From the NCBI GenBank assembly GCA_020627965.1, contig JAHDFX010000011.1, positions 1 to 51,564 on the forward strand: a stretch of DNA of 51,564 bases, given 5' to 3'. Both the position numbers and the translations under genes were made by a program. How positions within the stretch are numbered: position 1 is the stretch's first letter; the number at the start of each line of letters is the position of its first letter. This document shows positions 1 to 9,361 of the stretch, in pieces. The DNA is from Saprospiraceae bacterium. Lineage in GTDB: Bacteria; Bacteroidota; Bacteroidia; Chitinophagales; Saprospiraceae. A model generated the notes under the pieces. The model had not been told where the DNA came from. It did not search any database and saw nothing but the letters and a program-made list of their open reading frames with translations.

Positions 1-690
1 GCCTTGCCTACTTCGGAAAAAATGTACGTAGGTAATATTCCGACAGGTAGTAAATTCTATGGTAAATCACTGGCTGTTGGTGTGTATTGGGAAAACCGAT
101 GGGGCGCCCACGATCTGGATTTATCGGGTTTGAATATTGGTGGAAAAATTGGTTGGAATGCCAGTTACAAGCAAGGCAAAGGAGAATTAATGTACTCGGG
201 CGATATTACAGATGCTCCCGGTGGTGCCGTAGAGTATTTATATGCTCAAAATGGACTGAAAGCCCCTACGCTGGTTAAGAATAATGTGTATTCTGGTGCT
301 GGAAATTGTGCCTATAAAATAATTGTCGGTAAGGGCGATCAGGTGGATTATGACTACATGATAAATCCTAATAACCTATTCATGGAAACTAAGTGCCAAT
401 CTGTTCAGAGACAAACTATTCTAGGCATGCTTATACCAGCAAAAGCCAGACAATGTTTTGTGATTTTGAATTTTGGTGCTGGCGAAAGCAGAGTTTCGGG
501 TAATTCTGAATTATCGAATACTGCTACTAAGGCATTATACCAGCAATGGAATGACCCCATCACCTTTCGTCAATTGGTGACGGAATTAGGTGCAGAGATC
601 GTAGGTAACAAGAAAAATGCAGATTATGATCTTTCATTGGATGCCTTGCAAAAGGATAGTTTTTTGAAAGTTTTCACTAATCTTACATAA
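1..690 (+). CDS. TerD-like / MXAN_6230-SCO0854-type protein, C-terminal part only
   Basis: The reading frame is open from base 1 and ends at the stop at 688-690, so the true start lies upstream of the window. About 229 residues remain. The part seen is soluble and beta-rich, with a DLDLS stretch (GAHDLDLSG) followed by YSGDITDAPGGAVEYL. This order resembles the TerD superfamily calcium-binding beta-sandwich and especially the C-terminal half of MXAN_6230/SCO0854-type proteins, where DLDLS is followed by an HSGDLT-like segment. That link is from memory of the family and is tentative. No signal peptide or membrane segment is visible in this part. It lies 30 bases before the Crp-type regulator on the same strand and may be co-transcribed with it. 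Alternative: an unrelated beta-sandwich protein. Confidence 0.4.
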   Translation, partial: ALPTSEKMYVGNIPTGSKFYGKSLAVGVYWENRWGAHDLDLSGLNIGGKIGWNASYKQGKGELMYSGDITDAPGGAVEYLYAQNGLKAPTLVKNNVYSGAGNCAYKIIVGKGDQVDYDYMINPNNLFMETKCQSVQRQTILGMLIPAKARQCFVILNFGAGESRVSGNSELSNTATKALYQQWNDPITFRQLVTELGAEIVGNKKNADYDLSLDALQKDSFLKVFTNLT

Positions 691-720
691 TTTGAACATC
701 TATTTCGTTTAGAAAGGAAA

Positions 721-1266
721 ATGAAAAAAATGAATTTCATCAAAGAATTATATACAAGACTAGAGGATCAAGGCTTATGGGAGAAAAATATTGCACTAAA
801 GCGAAATGAGTATTTGAAAGTAGCAGGAACGAGAGATACAAATATATATTACATCCTTTCAGGCAGTCTGAAAATATCTATCATTCATGAGTATGAGGAA
901 CATATTATCCGGTTTGGTTACAAAAATAATTTCATTACCTCGCTGGATAGTTTTATAACTGATAAGCCTTCAGAATTTTACATTCAAGCCATCAAGAAAA
1001 CGGAATTAAAGGTCATATCCAAGTCGAGCTATCTGCATTTTATCAATAAAAACCCAGATAACAAACTGCTTTGGGACAAAATTTTAGAACAATTAATTTT
1101 ACAGCAAATTGAACGAGAAAAAGACATTCTGATCACCTCTCCAAAAGAGCGATTTCAAAGGGTGTTGAAAAGAAGTCCACAACTATTTCAGGAAGTCCCG
1201 AACAAATACATTGCTTCCTATTTGAGGATGTCACCAGAAACACTTTCAAGGCTCAAAAAGTCTTGA
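721..1266 (+). CDS. Crp/Fnr-family transcriptional regulator
   Basis: A 181-residue protein with the layout of Bacteroidota Crp/Fnr-type regulators. Residues about 10-115 form the cyclic-nucleotide-binding-like beta barrel (IYYILSGSLKI, then a glycine-poor roll). Residues about 140-181 form a short winged helix-turn-helix ending in IASYLRMSPETLSRLKK, typical of the recognition helix in this family. The phosphate-binding cassette of true cAMP-binding members is not obvious, so the effector is unknown. The ATG follows AGGAAA, a reasonable ribosome binding site. The start is 30 bases after the upstream TerD-like gene, and a DinB-fold gene follows 56 bases downstream. In Bacteroidota such regulators often sit next to the gene they control, so the DinB-like protein is a possible target (inference). 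Confidence 0.85.
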   Translation: MKKMNFIKELYTRLEDQGLWEKNIALKRNEYLKVAGTRDTNIYYILSGSLKISIIHEYEEHIIRFGYKNNFITSLDSFITDKPSEFYIQAIKKTELKVISKSSYLHFINKNPDNKLLWDKILEQLILQQIEREKDILITSPKERFQRVLKRSPQLFQEVPNKYIASYLRMSPETLSRLKKS

Positions 1267-1322
1267 TCTCAATCAAGAAATTACTCCGTAAAAGCCTTGA
1301 TATTTGTGTCAAAATAAAAGTT

Positions 1323-1859
1323 ATGACATCTGAAGTATTAATCAACGAATTGATCGAACTCACCCAAAAACATATGAACGATGTACAATCGTTCAAGCAG
1401 CTAAGCACTGAGAACCTCAATCTGAAGCCCAGTGCCGAAAGCTGGAGTATACTGGAATGTATAGAACACCTAAATCGGTATGGAGATTTTTATATTCCTG
1501 AAATTAAAAAACGAATAGAAGATTCAAAGCACAACAAATCCGACACATTCAAAAGCGGGATACTGGGTAATTATTTTGCAAAAAGTATGTTGCCCAAAGA
1601 AAAACTAAACAAAATGAAAACTTTTGCTTCAATGAATCCCAATAACAGCTCTCTTGATAGGAGTGTTCTGGATAAATTCATTCACCAGCAAGAGGTAATA
1701 CTTGAACTCCTGACAAAAGCAAGAAATACTAACTTAAGCAGAGTCAAAACATCTATTTCTATTTCAAAATGGATCAAACTAAGATTGGGGGATACCTTTA
1801 GAGTAGTTATTTACCATAATCTCAGACATATCATCCAGGCAAAGAATTTAATAACATAA
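1323..1859 (+). CDS. DinB-superfamily (DinB_2-type) four-helix protein
   Basis: A 178-residue, mainly helical cytoplasmic protein. The N-terminal stretch with KPSAESWSILECIEHLNRY matches the W-S-I-x-E-x-x-x-H-L-x-R-Y pattern of the DinB_2/YfiT-like superfamily, in which histidines on a four-helix bundle bind a metal; the last helix carries HNLRHIIQA, the expected second histidine motif. Members include thiol-dependent transferases and many uncharacterised proteins, so the reaction cannot be named. I chose ATG 1323 over a TTG at 1263, because the longer form adds a basic 20-residue tail and would overlap the regulator's stop. It probably forms a unit with the Crp-type gene upstream. Confidence 0.75.
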   Translation: MTSEVLINELIELTQKHMNDVQSFKQLSTENLNLKPSAESWSILECIEHLNRYGDFYIPEIKKRIEDSKHNKSDTFKSGILGNYFAKSMLPKEKLNKMKTFASMNPNNSSLDRSVLDKFIHQQEVILELLTKARNTNLSRVKTSISISKWIKLRLGDTFRVVIYHNLRHIIQAKNLIT

Positions 1860-2090
1860 AGTCAATAAGCAAGAAGAGCGTTCATGCTCAGCAAACTAAA
1901 TAAACTCTGTTCTTTTGACCATGTGAAAAAGCTTGAGTCTTGTATATAGTCTTTTTTGTATTGAAAACACAAAACAATCAAAAAAGTTATGTTTTATTAA
2001 TTATTTGATTACATTTGTGATGTAATTAGATAGTTATCTCTTGGAATGCATTCCTAACTTTATAATTGCTTCCAACCAAAAATAAAACAA
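1860..2090. promoter_or_regulatory. Promoter region with palindrome ATTACAT-N5-ATGTAAT
   Basis: The perfect palindrome ATTACATTTGTGATGTAAT (7-base arms, 5-base centre) lies at 2008-2026 and contains TACATTTG (2010-2017), which fits the Bacteroidota -7 consensus TAnnTTTG. The -33 element is not clear. An operator lying over the -7 box would suit a repressor or a dimeric activator. It probably drives the 2091/2636 gene pair. A close relative of this site lies at 14279-14297. Confidence 0.45.
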
Positions 2091-2516
2091 ATGCAAGTCA
2101 AAATATCTGTCAAACAATTGGGTAAGAAACGTCCTATTATTAACCAAAAAGGAATCAAAATTGAAGACTTACCTGATTCGCCTGTTTTACAAAACTTAAT
2201 TATCGCTATTGTACGTCAACAAGTACAAGCATTCAATCAAAAATTGGAAGAAAAGCCCCTCATACCTTTCCTGTTAAAAGAAGATATTGAACAAAAAACA
2301 AAGACTGGTAAAGTCGGTTTTGGTAGTATCTATAATGACCAAAAAGCTGATGAACAAGGCGCTATTGATAATGCCCTGTTGGCATTTCAGGATGGCATCT
2401 ATTGTGTTTTTATTGATGATAATCAAATAGAAAAACTAGATGCTCCTATTTCTCTTAATGAAAACAGTGTACTCTCCTTTGTCCGGCTGACTTTTTTGGC
2501 GGGGAGCTATTGGTAA
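2091..2516 (+). CDS. Small protein of unknown function, upstream partner of the DUF4132 gene
   Basis: A 141-residue soluble protein with no signal peptide. I do not recognise a family. It starts with a beta-strand-like segment (MQVKISVKQLGKKRP), continues into helix (LQNLIIAIVRQQVQAFNQKL) and ends with beta segments (DGIYCVFIDDNQIEKL, VLSFVRLTFLAGSYW), suggesting a compact alpha/beta domain. The start at 2091 is preceded by an AT-rich leader downstream of the palindromic promoter. It is separated by 119 bases, which hold a G-rich palindromic repeat, from the giant DUF4132 gene on the same strand, so the two may form one operon. The function is probably tied to that neighbour, but nothing in the sequence says how. 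Confidence 0.7.
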   Translation: MQVKISVKQLGKKRPIINQKGIKIEDLPDSPVLQNLIIAIVRQQVQAFNQKLEEKPLIPFLLKEDIEQKTKTGKVGFGSIYNDQKADEQGAIDNALLAFQDGIYCVFIDDNQIEKLDAPISLNENSVLSFVRLTFLAGSYW

Positions 2517-2550
2517 ATCCCTCAATGTTCCCCCTTCAAAGTCGACAAAA

Positions 2551-2580
2551 TCCCCCTTTGGAGGGGGCGAAGGGGGTGGA
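2551..2580 (+). repeat. G-rich palindromic repeat element, copy 1
   Basis: The sequence contains CCCCCTTTGGAGGGGG followed by CGAAGGGGGTGGA. A degenerate half copy (TTCCCCCTTCAAAG) precedes it at about 2528. Two further copies in opposite orientation lie at 44364-44402 and 44426-44455; the latter, reverse-complemented, differs from this one at a single position over 30 bases. It is much richer in G than its surroundings, sits between two genes of one probable operon, and can form a short hairpin (CCCCCTTT/GGAGGGGG). Confidence 0.8.
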
Positions 2581-2635
2581 CAACCAAGAAATTCATCTAA
2601 AACAATATTTAAAACTATACAAATCTTAACACATT

Positions 2636-5600
2636 ATGACACCAGAAGGAATCAGAGAACAAATCGACTGGAAGGCTCCTGAAAAATTGCATAAAGAGTT
2701 AGTCAATATTTACGAGCAAAAAACCAAATTATCAAAGAGCATTTGGAATATCTTTAGGAATAAAAATACTCAGCAGCAAGCTTTATCTAAAGAGTCAGCT
2801 CACTTGGGCTTGTTGTTTATGAATTGCTTTAAAAAGTACCGAGAAGAATCAGATCAGGAGTACTGGAGTTATTCTGAGACGATAAGCCAATCCAGCAAAC
2901 GTTTTACTGTTTTCCAAAAACTGTACGACCTGGATAACCTATGGGAAGGCGAACACTATCAACTATTGGTGTTCTTCTTTGGAACGGAACGTGCGCCCTT
3001 TGTCAAAAAAGCATGGGAACAAATGCCCTTGTTTATGTATCAAACAGGATACAATCGAAGATCATTCCGACGCCCTCACCATAAATTTACCAGTCATGTT
3101 CGACAGATAAATTTTATGATTAACCTCATCAATTATGATACTATCCACCCTTTTTCTATTAAAAATCATATTAGTCATGATAATACAATCACTCATTATG
3201 CCTCTGAAATCTCTCATGTATGGGCAGCCGCTATAGACGAAGGTAATGAGGATATTTATCAACATATGACTGACATCCTGACGGGAAGTGCAGAAGTAGG
3301 AACAGTATCACGTCGTATCATCAAAGCTCTTTTATTATCTAATAAACCCAAAGCCTGGGAGCAGGTTGGTAATTTGCTCTTAGCAGCACAGCGACAAGAA
3401 GGTTTAAGACAGGTCATTCTGGAATGTCTGGATGAAACCTCGGAAGGAGCTTTGCAATATATGATAGACCTCGTTCTTGAACACAATCTCATTCGATTTT
3501 CATCTGTAATACGTGCACTGGATACCTGGGCTGGTTTTGGCTGGGATGCCGAGAAACAAAGTACAGTGAAGCGCTTCATGGAGCTGGCACAGAAATATTA
3601 TCGTGAGCCGAAATTGATAGAAACCGCTATCAAAAATAAAGATAATGCGGAAGTCTATATGTCGCTCTGGGGGCTGGGCGCTCACGATATAGATAAGTGC
3701 TATCCTTATCTGACATCCTTGTATGAAAAAGGCAGCATAGAGAAAAGAACGCTGGCATTATATTTTGTTTCACAATCAGGGCTTCGCGAATGGTATAAAG
3801 AATTTGGCTATCTGGCTATCGAAGAAGAAAATCCTCAATTATTGTATTGGGGAATAAGATTGCTTTCTCATGTTCACAACATAGAAAAGGCAGAAGGCTT
3901 ATTTGAAAAAGTATTCGATATTTATGAAAAATTCCCAAAGAAGGAGATTCCCTTTTTAGGGAAAGTATTTTCATGGTTGACTTTTACATTTAAAAAAGTA
4001 GATATAGGCAGTCTGTTAGTGAAGATGACCAAAGACGAAAAGGATGCCCGTCTTGAACGACTCTTACCTTTATTTGATAAAATGGACATTTCAAACAGAG
4101 AAGCAATTACTCGAAAAATATTACCTCAATTTGCTTCTTATTATGGAAAGGAAGAAACATCAGACGTTCCCAGTCAAAAACAACGTGATTTTGCTTTTTC
4201 GATTTTAAAAGATCGCTCTACCTATATTAGAAACACTGCTATGAGTGCTTTAGGTAAATCCGAACTTTCAGCCGAAGAAATACAGGTTTTTGAAGGTTTA
4301 CTGACCAGAAAATCCTCCGACTTCCGACAATATGTTTTGGAATTAATTCAGAAACGCCCTACAGATGAAATGTTTGCTAGTGCGGAAAGACTGACCCAGG
4401 CAGGAAATGTAGAACAACGTCTCGCAGGTTTAGGTTTGTTGAATCATCTCTATCTATCTGAAGAACACGGCAATCGTATAAAAGGAATGGCGCAAGCCTA
4501 TGCTGAACGAAAAAAAATAGGACGAAAAGAACAAATTTTACTGGACAATCTCTTGCAGGAAAAGGCAATAGAATACAATACTGAAAATGGTTATGGTTTG
4601 TATGATGTCAATAATAATACTCCTGTCATTACTCCCAAAACACCAACATCCGGCGAATTTGTAAAAAAACAAAAAGGCAAACATCCTTTTGGGCTTTCCA
4701 TGCCTTTAAAAAAGATAGAAGAACAGTTAAACAAACTACAGTCTATCTATCTGGACAACAAAGACTACGAGTACGAAATAGAACATTGGGATAACTCAAA
4801 AGGAAAAGTACTATTGGGCAATACTTTTTCCCAAATAAAAAGAGAGACCAAAGATTTCACACCAAGTCAGCATTTTGAAAATTATCCGTTGTATGAAAAA
4901 TGGGACGCCTGGTACCAGCAATCGGGTTTGACCAGTTTCGATCTGTTCCTAATCATATTTTCCGATAATGTAGAAAAGGAAGATCCTTATGCTAAATTTG
5001 GTTTCAAAAAAACAAAGAAATGCTTAGAAGGCACTATGCCTGTGATTGATATTCCTAAGATCAAGGAAAACGAATACTTTTATAATAGAACAATAGAACA
5101 GATACTGGAAGCTCTACAAGCCTATTATCCTTATGCTCATCAAAAAGAATATTTGCTAGGAGCCGCACGTCATGTTCTTTCAAAAATAGTTCCTTCAGAA
5201 TTAGGTATTTGTCAAGAACATAAAATGCACTGGCAAACTCAACAGACAACGGTTTTTGATCTGCATATTCTCAACAAATATATACGCTCCATACATAGCG
5301 ACTACAAAACTCCTGCTCTATTTGAGGAATACTGGAAGTTGATTCAATTTGTACATCATAATACCCCGTCTAATGCTTACCATTCACGACTTCCGTCTCT
5401 ACAAAATTATTGCAAAGCATACGAGCAAAAGCTTTGTACTAAAGATGAATTGATGAAGCGTATCATCCAGTCGGATGCCATAAATCTTTTAACCCAAAAA
5501 CCAAGCAAAGGCGGGCGTTATGAGTCAACTGAAAAGATTTTAAAGCAGTTTCCTTTTGTAAAAGAGTTGACCGAACAGGCTCGAAGTCGCATCTTAGAAG

Positions 5601-7675
5601 TCGAATTAAGACGTGGAGATAGCAGTACACCTGTCACATTGCTTGCGCAAAATATAGGATCAGTATATGGTATAGATTACCTGATACAAATTCTCAATGG
5701 ACTAGGAAAAGACACCCTCAATCGTGGCTATATATATTCCTACAGTAATAGTGAGTATAGTAAAAAAGAGGTCTTAAGTACTTTGTTAAAACGCTGCTAT
5801 CCAAAACCAGAAAACACTCAGAATGAGTTCGACAAAGCTATAAAAGCTGCAAAATTTTCCGAAAAACGCTTGGTAGAAGTAGGGCTCTATGCCCAGCAAT
5901 GGCTCACATATATTACTAAATACCTGAGCTGGAAAGGCTTGGAATCAGGCGCCTGGTGGTTACATGCACACACCAATTCCTACCACAATGCCGAAACTGA
6001 AACAGAGATAGGGCGCTATTCCAGTATTGATATGACCAACTTCAGAGACGGCGCAGTAGATTATAGCTGGTTCCAAAACTGCTATAAAACGCTCGGTAAG
6101 CAAAGATGGAAAATGTTATATGATGCTGCCAAATACATCTCAGATGGCACTGGTCATACTCGTGCCAAGCTTTATGCAGATGTGATGACAGGCACGACAA
6201 AAATTCGTGAAGTTGCTAAACGAATGAAAGACAAACGCAACAAAGACTATGTGCGTGTATATGGTTTGGTTCCACTAAGCAAAAAAACGCCTGATAAAGA
6301 CTTATTGAATCGTTATAATGAACTCCTGAAATTTAAAAAAGAAAGCCGTCAATTTGGCGCACAGCGTCAGGCGAGCGAGGGTTTGGCAGTAAAAATGGCC
6401 ATGGAAAACCTCGCACGCACAGCAGGCTATCCCGACCCTATCCGCCTTACCTGGGCAATGGAAACAGAAGAAGCAAAAAGTATTATTAAACAGGCAGAAA
6501 CACTCCAGTTTGATGATGTTAGTATTGAATTGAAAGTAGATCAACTCGGCAAGTCAAGCATTATCTGTACACGTAATGACAAAAAATTAAAAAGTATTCC
6601 GGCTAAATTTCGCAAGGAAAAAGCAGTTTTAGAGCTCAAAGATTTCCACAAACGCCTGAAAGCCCAATACAGCCGTTCTCGTAAAAGCCTGGAAGAAGCT
6701 ATGATACGGGGAGATATTTTTCAGACACACGAAATACAAACGCTTTCTGAGCATCCTGTCATAGCGCCTATGTTATCTGCTCTTGTATTGCTCAATGAAA
6801 CCGGAATGGGCTTTTACAAAGACGGCAAAATAGTAGATACCGAAGGAAAAAAATACAATTTAGGCACAGAAATACGCATAGCTCACTGCTCAGATTTTTA
6901 CAAGGTGGATAACTGGACTGCTTTACAGAAATATTGCTTTGACAATAAGGTAGTGCAGCCTTTTAAGCAGATTTTTCGAGAACTTTATGTCCCAACACCC
7001 GACGAATTACAGGAAAAAACTGTCTCCCGTCGTTATGCCGGACATCAGGTACAGCCCAAGAAAACGGTGGCATTGCTTAAATCTAGAGGCTGGACAGTCA
7101 GCTATGAAGAGGGCTTGCAAAAGGTGTATCATAAAGAAGGTTTTATCGCCACCATCTATGCTATGGCAGACTGGTTTAGCCCTGCTGATGTAGAAAGTCC
7201 AACGCTGGAAACCGTAGAATTTCGAGATAGAAAAACCTACAAGAACATTGCATTTGAAGACATGAGTCCGCTGATCTTCAGTGAGGTGATGCGTGACGTA
7301 GATTTGGTGGTGAGTGTAGCGCATGTGGGCGGTGTTGATCCGGAGGCTAGTCACTCTACAGTCGAAATGCGGGCAGCTATTATTCGTGAAACGGCTCGCC
7401 TATTCAAGCTTCACAATGTAGAGATTAAAGGACATCATGCCCATATCAAAGGGAAGTATGCAGAGTACAGTGTGCACCTGGGCAGTGCAGTAACACATCA
7501 AATGCCGGGCAAATATTTGTCTATTCTGCCTATTCATTCGCAGCATAGGGGCAGACTCTTTTTACCTTTTGTAGATGAAGATCCAAGGTCGGCAGAGGTA
7601 ATGTCTAAGATTTTGTTATTGGCGAAGGATAAGGAGATTAAAGACCCGACTATTTTATCGCAAATTGGGGTCTAA
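2636..7675 (+). CDS. Giant DUF4132 (MolR/YehI-like) protein
   Basis: A 1679-residue soluble protein without signal peptide or membrane segments. Roughly residues 100-660 are helical and HEAT-repeat-like (repeated LxxLL and RxxAxxALGKSE-type helices). The C-terminal third carries signatures of the DUF4132 family: NLARTAGYPDPIRLTWAME near residue 1255, RYAGHQVQPKKTVALLKSRGW near 1465, and VGGVDPEASHSTVEMRAAII near 1570-1590. The family includes E. coli YehI/MolR; molR was historically linked to molybdate regulation, but no biochemical activity is established. It is longer than the ~1200-residue E. coli members, mostly by the N-terminal solenoid. Bases 4620-4700 may encode a linker between the solenoid and the conserved part. 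The gene follows the 141-residue protein at 2091. Function unknown; the family call is firm. Confidence 0.85.
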   Translation: MTPEGIREQIDWKAPEKLHKELVNIYEQKTKLSKSIWNIFRNKNTQQQALSKESAHLGLLFMNCFKKYREESDQEYWSYSETISQSSKRFTVFQKLYDLDNLWEGEHYQLLVFFFGTERAPFVKKAWEQMPLFMYQTGYNRRSFRRPHHKFTSHVRQINFMINLINYDTIHPFSIKNHISHDNTITHYASEISHVWAAAIDEGNEDIYQHMTDILTGSAEVGTVSRRIIKALLLSNKPKAWEQVGNLLLAAQRQEGLRQVILECLDETSEGALQYMIDLVLEHNLIRFSSVIRALDTWAGFGWDAEKQSTVKRFMELAQKYYREPKLIETAIKNKDNAEVYMSLWGLGAHDIDKCYPYLTSLYEKGSIEKRTLALYFVSQSGLREWYKEFGYLAIEEENPQLLYWGIRLLSHVHNIEKAEGLFEKVFDIYEKFPKKEIPFLGKVFSWLTFTFKKVDIGSLLVKMTKDEKDARLERLLPLFDKMDISNREAITRKILPQFASYYGKEETSDVPSQKQRDFAFSILKDRSTYIRNTAMSALGKSELSAEEIQVFEGLLTRKSSDFRQYVLELIQKRPTDEMFASAERLTQAGNVEQRLAGLGLLNHLYLSEEHGNRIKGMAQAYAERKKIGRKEQILLDNLLQEKAIEYNTENGYGLYDVNNNTPVITPKTPTSGEFVKKQKGKHPFGLSMPLKKIEEQLNKLQSIYLDNKDYEYEIEHWDNSKGKVLLGNTFSQIKRETKDFTPSQHFENYPLYEKWDAWYQQSGLTSFDLFLIIFSDNVEKEDPYAKFGFKKTKKCLEGTMPVIDIPKIKENEYFYNRTIEQILEALQAYYPYAHQKEYLLGAARHVLSKIVPSELGICQEHKMHWQTQQTTVFDLHILNKYIRSIHSDYKTPALFEEYWKLIQFVHHNTPSNAYHSRLPSLQNYCKAYEQKLCTKDELMKRIIQSDAINLLTQKPSKGGRYESTEKILKQFPFVKELTEQARSRILEVELRRGDSSTPVTLLAQNIGSVYGIDYLIQILNGLGKDTLNRGYIYSYSNSEYSKKEVLSTLLKRCYPKPENTQNEFDKAIKAAKFSEKRLVEVGLYAQQWLTYITKYLSWKGLESGAWWLHAHTNSYHNAETETEIGRYSSIDMTNFRDGAVDYSWFQNCYKTLGKQRWKMLYDAAKYISDGTGHTRAKLYADVMTGTTKIREVAKRMKDKRNKDYVRVYGLVPLSKKTPDKDLLNRYNELLKFKKESRQFGAQRQASEGLAVKMAMENLARTAGYPDPIRLTWAMETEEAKSIIKQAETLQFDDVSIELKVDQLGKSSIICTRNDKKLKSIPAKFRKEKAVLELKDFHKRLKAQYSRSRKSLEEAMIRGDIFQTHEIQTLSEHPVIAPMLSALVLLNETGMGFYKDGKIVDTEGKKYNLGTEIRIAHCSDFYKVDNWTALQKYCFDNKVVQPFKQIFRELYVPTPDELQEKTVSRRYAGHQVQPKKTVALLKSRGWTVSYEEGLQKVYHKEGFIATIYAMADWFSPADVESPTLETVEFRDRKTYKNIAFEDMSPLIFSEVMRDVDLVVSVAHVGGVDPEASHSTVEMRAAIIRETARLFKLHNVEIKGHHAHIKGKYAEYSVHLGSAVTHQMPGKYLSILPIHSQHRGRLFLPFVDEDPRSAEVMSKILLLAKDKEIKDPTILSQIGV

Positions 7676-7819
7676 AAAACAAACTCCCAAATAAATGGTT
7701 AAGTATAACTATACTTAGTATTGGTTTTCAGGGCAAACGCATCAAAACTATTCAGCAAGTACAAAGTAATTTTCAAAATTCTTCTATCTTGTACAGCAAT
7801 TGCAAAAACAAGAGTAATC

Positions 7820-9211
7820 ATGAGATATATTGGACAAACTCTACTTCTACTTGGTGTTTTCATTCTCTGTACCACAAGTTGTAATGAAGATTTTCTGGCA
7901 GTAAACCCCGACAATCTGGTTGGTTTTGAAGAATTTCTGGATTCGCCTGAATCTGCACAGGAATTGCTGAATAGTGCTTATGCTGCGCTGACTTATGATG
8001 ATTTCCTTGGTGGCAATGCCTGGATCGTATCAGAACTCATGGCAGATAATATTGATGGAGTAAGGCTGACGAATGGGGATTACAGAGCGCATTATACTCG
8101 TACTACAGACATATTCCTCTCTACCACCAGAAACCTTATGCACAATGCAGGAAAGGTACACGCCCGTGTCAATTATCTATTTGACAACATGGATAGAGTA
8201 CCCAACCTGGGTGACGAAGATAAAGCACGGATGACAGCAGAAGGCAAGTTTCTGAGAGGAGTTTCACATTTTGAATTGGTTCGCTTTTTCGGACAGCCTT
8301 ATGGGTATACATCAGATAATTCGCATCCTGGCATTACAATTCATACAAGCTTTGACCAAAGCTCAAAACCCCGAAATACTGTTGGAGAAGTTTATGCACA
8401 AGTAATCGCCGACCTGACAGATGCCGCTAACAGCTTACCAACAGAGAATAATGGTTATGCTACTTCATGGGCGGCTAAAGGTATGCTGGCAAAGGTATAT
8501 TTTCAGATGAATGATTTTGAAAATGCTTATGCTATGGCAAATGACATTATTGAAAACAGTGGTTTTATGCTTGACCCTGATATATTTACTCGCTTTTCGC
8601 AAAATGGTACAACAGAAGCTGTTTTTCAGCTCATTAGTATAGATGACAACGATAATGCGGGCAATAAACTGGCTAATGATTATCGGGTAAGTCAAACGGG
8701 TGTAGCTACTTTATATATGTCGTCAGATGCTTTTGATGCAGCTACTAACAATCCTAATGACCTTCGGACACAATGGTTTGAAGAACTAGAGACGGGGTCT
8801 GTCATTTTCCATAAATTCGTTACGGATAATCAGAGTTGGATGCAGGTACCCATTGTACACCTGACCGAGCTTAAATTGATTCGTGCAGAGTCGGCTGCTG
8901 AGTTGGAAGTAAATGTGGAGCAGGCTATTAATGATTTGAATGATCTGCGTAGTCGTGCCGGAGTACCTTTGGTAGCGAGCAGTGTACCTGCATTAGCTGT
9001 TATTGAATTTACCCGAGCAGACAGAAGAGTGGAGCTGATAGGAGAAGGCAATCGTTTACACGAACTAAAGCGCCAGGCGGTGAATGGGAATCCGAGCCTG
9101 CAAATTCGAGGTGCCGACTGGGATTGTCCGGGTATGGTTTGTCAACTTCCTGATAATGAATTGCAAGGAAACCCTGACATGGAACTGAACCCACAAGGAG
9201 GCTGTAATTAA
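7820..9211 (+). CDS. RagB/SusD-family nutrient-uptake outer membrane lipoprotein (orphan)
   Basis: The 463-residue protein starts with a lipoprotein signal ending in CTTSC (Cys21). I therefore chose ATG 7820 over upstream TTG codons. SusD-type signatures are present: a helical TPR-like core with FLRGVSHFELVRFFGQPYG (about residues 150-170), AAKGMLAKVYFQMNDFENAY, and the C-terminal pair AINDLNDLRSRAG and ADRRVELIGEGNRLHELKR. SusD proteins cap a SusC TonB-dependent transporter and bind glycans or other substrates on the cell surface. Unusually, no susC gene is next to it; the upstream neighbour is the DUF4132 gene. Two small envelope proteins follow. Substrate unknown. At 464 codons it is within the normal size range of the family. 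Confidence 0.9.
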   Translation: MRYIGQTLLLLGVFILCTTSCNEDFLAVNPDNLVGFEEFLDSPESAQELLNSAYAALTYDDFLGGNAWIVSELMADNIDGVRLTNGDYRAHYTRTTDIFLSTTRNLMHNAGKVHARVNYLFDNMDRVPNLGDEDKARMTAEGKFLRGVSHFELVRFFGQPYGYTSDNSHPGITIHTSFDQSSKPRNTVGEVYAQVIADLTDAANSLPTENNGYATSWAAKGMLAKVYFQMNDFENAYAMANDIIENSGFMLDPDIFTRFSQNGTTEAVFQLISIDDNDNAGNKLANDYRVSQTGVATLYMSSDAFDAATNNPNDLRTQWFEELETGSVIFHKFVTDNQSWMQVPIVHLTELKLIRAESAAELEVNVEQAINDLNDLRSRAGVPLVASSVPALAVIEFTRADRRVELIGEGNRLHELKRQAVNGNPSLQIRGADWDCPGMVCQLPDNELQGNPDMELNPQGGCN

Positions 9212-9361
9212 TTCATTTATCGTGCGAATCAAGGGTTAAATCCTGTTAAATATTCTACAAAATAGGTTTGTCGAATCTTCCGAATGACGTATATTACATA
9301 CTAGTCAGTATTGACAATAGTACAATATCCCATTCTATAATGAAATTTTAGGATAAATGCC

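Noticed and set aside
7007-7354. Minus-strand ORF of 115 residues inside the DUF4132 gene
   Set aside because: It overlaps the most conserved part of a large, well-supported gene and shows no family features.
7721-7819. Longer start for the SusD gene from TTG 7721
   Set aside because: It would place the lipoprotein signal 33 residues inside the protein, whereas ATG 7820 places it at the start.
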